A DNA stretch of 64,000 nt from DAOSEK01 sp035363095 (GTDB taxonomy: Archaea > Nanobdellota > Nanobdellia > Woesearchaeales > UBA119). The stretch covers positions 77,234 to 141,233 of the forward strand of contig DAOSEK010000002.1 in the NCBI GenBank assembly GCA_035363095.1. The letters are read 5' to 3'. The notes beneath the pieces were generated by a model that was not told where the DNA came from, did not search any database, and saw only the letters and a list, made by a program, of their open reading frames with translations. The position numbers and the translations under genes were made by a program. This document shows positions 61,916-64,000 of the stretch, one piece after another (positions within the stretch are counted from its first letter, which is position 1; each line of letters begins with the position of its first letter).

Positions 61916-62517
61916 AATAGAAAAGCATACCTCGTATTTCAACAAGAGGACTCGCTACGCTTTTTTGTAATCAACAACCTCGCTTTAATACAGCGTATGC
62001 TTTTATATTACCAACATACCTTGCCCTTTAGGGTGAGGTTGTTGATTTCATGAATCCGTCTGTTCAAACTTTCGGCCTTAAGAATAAAGTGCATGAATGA
62101 CTGATTCATATAAATTTTAACCTTTACTTATCAGCGAGATGCATAGGGATTTATACCACAGTTTTTCATTAATAGAAAAGGATACCTCGTGTTTAAACAC
62201 GAGGACTTGGTACGCTTTTTTGTAATCAACAACCTCGCTGAACGTAGCGTATGCTTTTATATTACCAACATACCTTGCCCTTTAGAGTGAGGTTGTTGAT
62301 TTTTGTGAATCCGTCTGTTCAAACTATCGGCCTTAAGAATAAAGTTCATGAATGACTGATTCATATAACTTTTAACCTTTACTTATCAGCGAGATGCATA
62401 GGCATTTATACCCTGATTTTTCATTAATCGAAAAGGATACCTCGTGTTTCAAAACGAGGACTTGGTACGCTTTTTTGTAATCAACATACCTTGCCCTTTA
62501 GAGTGAGGTTGTTGATT
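61916..62517 (+). repeat. tandem array of the dispersed repeat: A-B-A-B-A (copies 8, 9, 10)
   Basis: Three A modules start at 61916, 62170 and 62426, with period 254-256 bp. The linkers between them (62048-62116 and similar) and two B modules (62117-62170, ~62371-62425) are almost identical to each other. The third A (62426-62517) lacks about 40 bp between the two CAACA-type sequences, so it is internally deleted. The A terminal stems here are CTTGCCC/GGGTGAG, which use G-T wobble pairs. Genes on both sides are on the minus strand, so the array is antisense to them. Confidence 0.87.
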
Positions 62518-62651
62518 TTTGTGAATCCGTCTGTTCATATTTAGAATTCAAGATCAAATTATGAACCTTATTGATAATTTTTACGAACTTAAAAAAAGTT
62601 TAATAGAACATAACTTGTTAAATGCAAAAAAATTCATGTGTTCAAAAAAAA

Positions 62652-63401
62652 TCAATAGAATTCCTCTCTTGAAAGGATTTGATTTACAATTAATTGGTAA
62701 TCCTTAGCTCCCCTAGAATTCTTAGAATAATCATAAATACTAGTTCCCCACTTAGGCGCTTCCTTTAGTTTTGAATTAACCCTAACAGGATTTAATACCT
62801 GTCCATTAAAACCTTTTTTTATCTCATCAAGGCTTTCGTTGCATATCCTGTTTCTTCCATCAAACATCGTAGGGATAACCGTTGTTATTTTCATCTTGTG
62901 TTCAAACAAGCTGTTAATCTCATCAATTATCTCCATTATCCTCCGTAATCCTACAAGTCCAAGATAGTCTGTAGATACTGGAACGAACGCTTCGCTTGCA
63001 TATAACAATGCATTGTAATTAAGAAGACTATTAGATGGAGGGCAATCAATAATCACATAATCATAATTAAATACAGGTTCCATAACTCTTTTAAGTATAG
63101 TCTCCCTAGAAGCCATACCTGCCATAATCATCTCAGCTTTTGCAAGCTCCTTTGTAGCTATTATTGCATCCAAAAAATGACCAGCATTAATTATTACATC
63201 TCCAGGATGCAATGAATTGACCAAAAGGTCGTATATCGATTTTTCATTTGATAAGAATAATGATGTAGTAAGATTTGCTTGTGGGTCCATATCAATCATT
63301 AGAACCCTTCTATTTTGTTTAGCAAGACCTATTGCGATATTTATTGCAGTAGTAGTCTTTCCAACACCACCCTTTTGATTTATTATAGCAACCTTTCTCA
63401 T
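62652..63401 (-). CDS. parA: ParA/Soj-family partition ATPase
   Basis: The deviant Walker A is KGGVGKTTTAIN, motif A-prime is MIDMDPQANLT, and the Walker B region is YDYVIIDCPPS. Length 249 aa fits Soj/ParA proteins that segregate chromosomes or plasmids, or MinD-like positioning. No ParB is next to it. The next upstream gene is a small basic protein at 63645. The ATG is well placed at 63399-63401. Confidence 0.93.
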   Translation of the reverse strand: MRKVAIINQKGGVGKTTTAINIAIGLAKQNRRVLMIDMDPQANLTTSLFLSNEKSIYDLLVNSLHPGDVIINAGHFLDAIIATKELAKAEMIMAGMASRETILKRVMEPVFNYDYVIIDCPPSNSLLNYNALLYASEAFVPVSTDYLGLVGLRRIMEIIDEINSLFEHKMKITTVIPTMFDGRNRICNESLDEIKKGFNGQVLNPVRVNSKLKEAPKWGTSIYDYSKNSRGAKDYQLIVNQILSREEFY

Positions 63402-63644
63402 TATTCATCAAACCCTCAATTTAAAGATATGGCTTCCTTTCAAAACCTAAAACCTGCTAATCTTAAAAAAAATCATTTACCACCAACATAGTACAATTAA
63501 ATAATTTTTAATATAGTGTGTTAATTCTGAATCAATAAAAAAAATCTATAAAAAACTAACATCACTAAAGAAACAATTTTAGAGCTTAAATATAAACATT
63601 TCCATTCTTAAGTGAAAACATTAAAAAGAATTATCAAAAATAAA

Positions 63645-63887
63645 CTAGACAACTTTAACATTCTTTGCTCCCCTTGGAAGCAACACTATTTTAGTATTTA
63701 TTTTTGCATCCTTTTTCCTATTTAGATAATAAGTAAGCTTAACACCATATACTGAATTTCCCATCTTACTTTTGTAAAGTCTTGGAACACTTCCACAGTT
63801 CAATCTAACAAACTTAGAAGGTAATATAACACTCTTGTACCTTTTATCTCCTTTAAGAATATAACTAATAATCTTTTTTTTAACCAA
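63645..63887 (-). CDS. small basic hypothetical protein, 80 aa
   Basis: I do not recognise the family. It is Lys-rich and beta-strand-like (YKSVILPSKFVRLNCGSVPRLY), without a signal peptide. The start is TTG 63887, with AGGGTGAT (63892-63899) as a Shine-Dalgarno 5 nt upstream. It lies upstream of parA on the same strand, about 240 bp away, with an apparently separate promoter region. Confidence 0.62.
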   Translation of the reverse strand: MVKKKIISYILKGDKRYKSVILPSKFVRLNCGSVPRLYKSKMGNSVYGVKLTYYLNRKKDAKINTKIVLLPRGAKNVKVV

Positions 63888-64000
63888 AAAATCACCCTAG
63901 ATAAATTATTCCTATCTCTTATCATTTATAAATCTTTTTATAAAACCAGTATCTCCGATTGTTCTGCTCAACTTCGTTTTTATAATCCCAACAAACCACT

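Overview
The window is AT-rich DNA, split by two 100-N assembly gaps, and looks like the chromosome of a DPANN-type archaeon (Woesearchaeales/Pacearchaeales-like; this placement is inference from gene content). Archaeal markers are Kae1, an archaeal-type TyrRS, archaeal ArgRS, DTD2-type D-aminoacyl-tRNA deacylase, archaeal SecF/SecD, an intron-containing tRNA-Met and two-domain Lrp and COG2522-like regulators. Many genes carry a TATA-like box centred about 26 nt before the start codon (leaderless pattern). Others have an AGGTG or GGAGG Shine-Dalgarno sequence.

Region by region: 1-2.2 kb is a defence remnant, with a HEPN/MNT toxin-antitoxin pair followed by a broken hsdS fused to a BRO/DinD-like C-terminus. 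2.2-8.1 kb holds mscL, a DUF2207 protein, tyrS, a GT4 glycosyltransferase, a histidine phosphatase and a winged-helix protein. 8.9-14.6 kb carries kae1, an ATM1-like ABC exporter and an Fe-S assembly cluster (Cys-tailed HTH regulator, IscS, an IscU-FSCA fusion, a stand-alone FSCA protein). 14.7-17.7 kb has tRNA-Met, an RluB-like pseudouridine synthase, a YgiQ radical SAM protein and a 52-aa zinc peptide. 18-29.6 kb contains a secreted beta-sandwich protein, DUF192, a coiled-coil HTH protein, a phosphoesterase, dtdA, an Lrp-type regulator, secF-secD (SecD with a PDZ-like segment) and a GT2 glycosyltransferase. 29.7-44.6 kb contains a 29-aa Lys/Ala-rich peptide, htpX and lemA, an NFACT-R protein, argS, a TIM-barrel protein, a methyltransferase, a tandem thymidine kinase, a degenerate MidA-like protein and an endonuclease III relative. 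45-58 kb encodes the cell surface: a giant adhesin-like gene of about 3650 codons interrupted by one in-frame TAA near its 3' end, and a MopE/TSP3-type anchored protein. 58-64 kb has an AAA ATPase, a TPR plus helical protein pair, ParA and a small basic protein.

The most striking non-genic signal is a dispersed, structured repeat: ten copies of a ~132-bp module (A), usually accompanied by a ~53-bp hairpin module (B). Eight sites lie in intergenic DNA, and one of them is a ~255-bp-period tandem array at 61.9-62.5 kb. Stem changes are partly compensatory and reading frames are not kept, so selection appears to act on RNA or DNA structure. I cannot identify this family. The two assembly gaps both fall inside 13-bp tandem repeats, so the real repeat lengths there are unknown.
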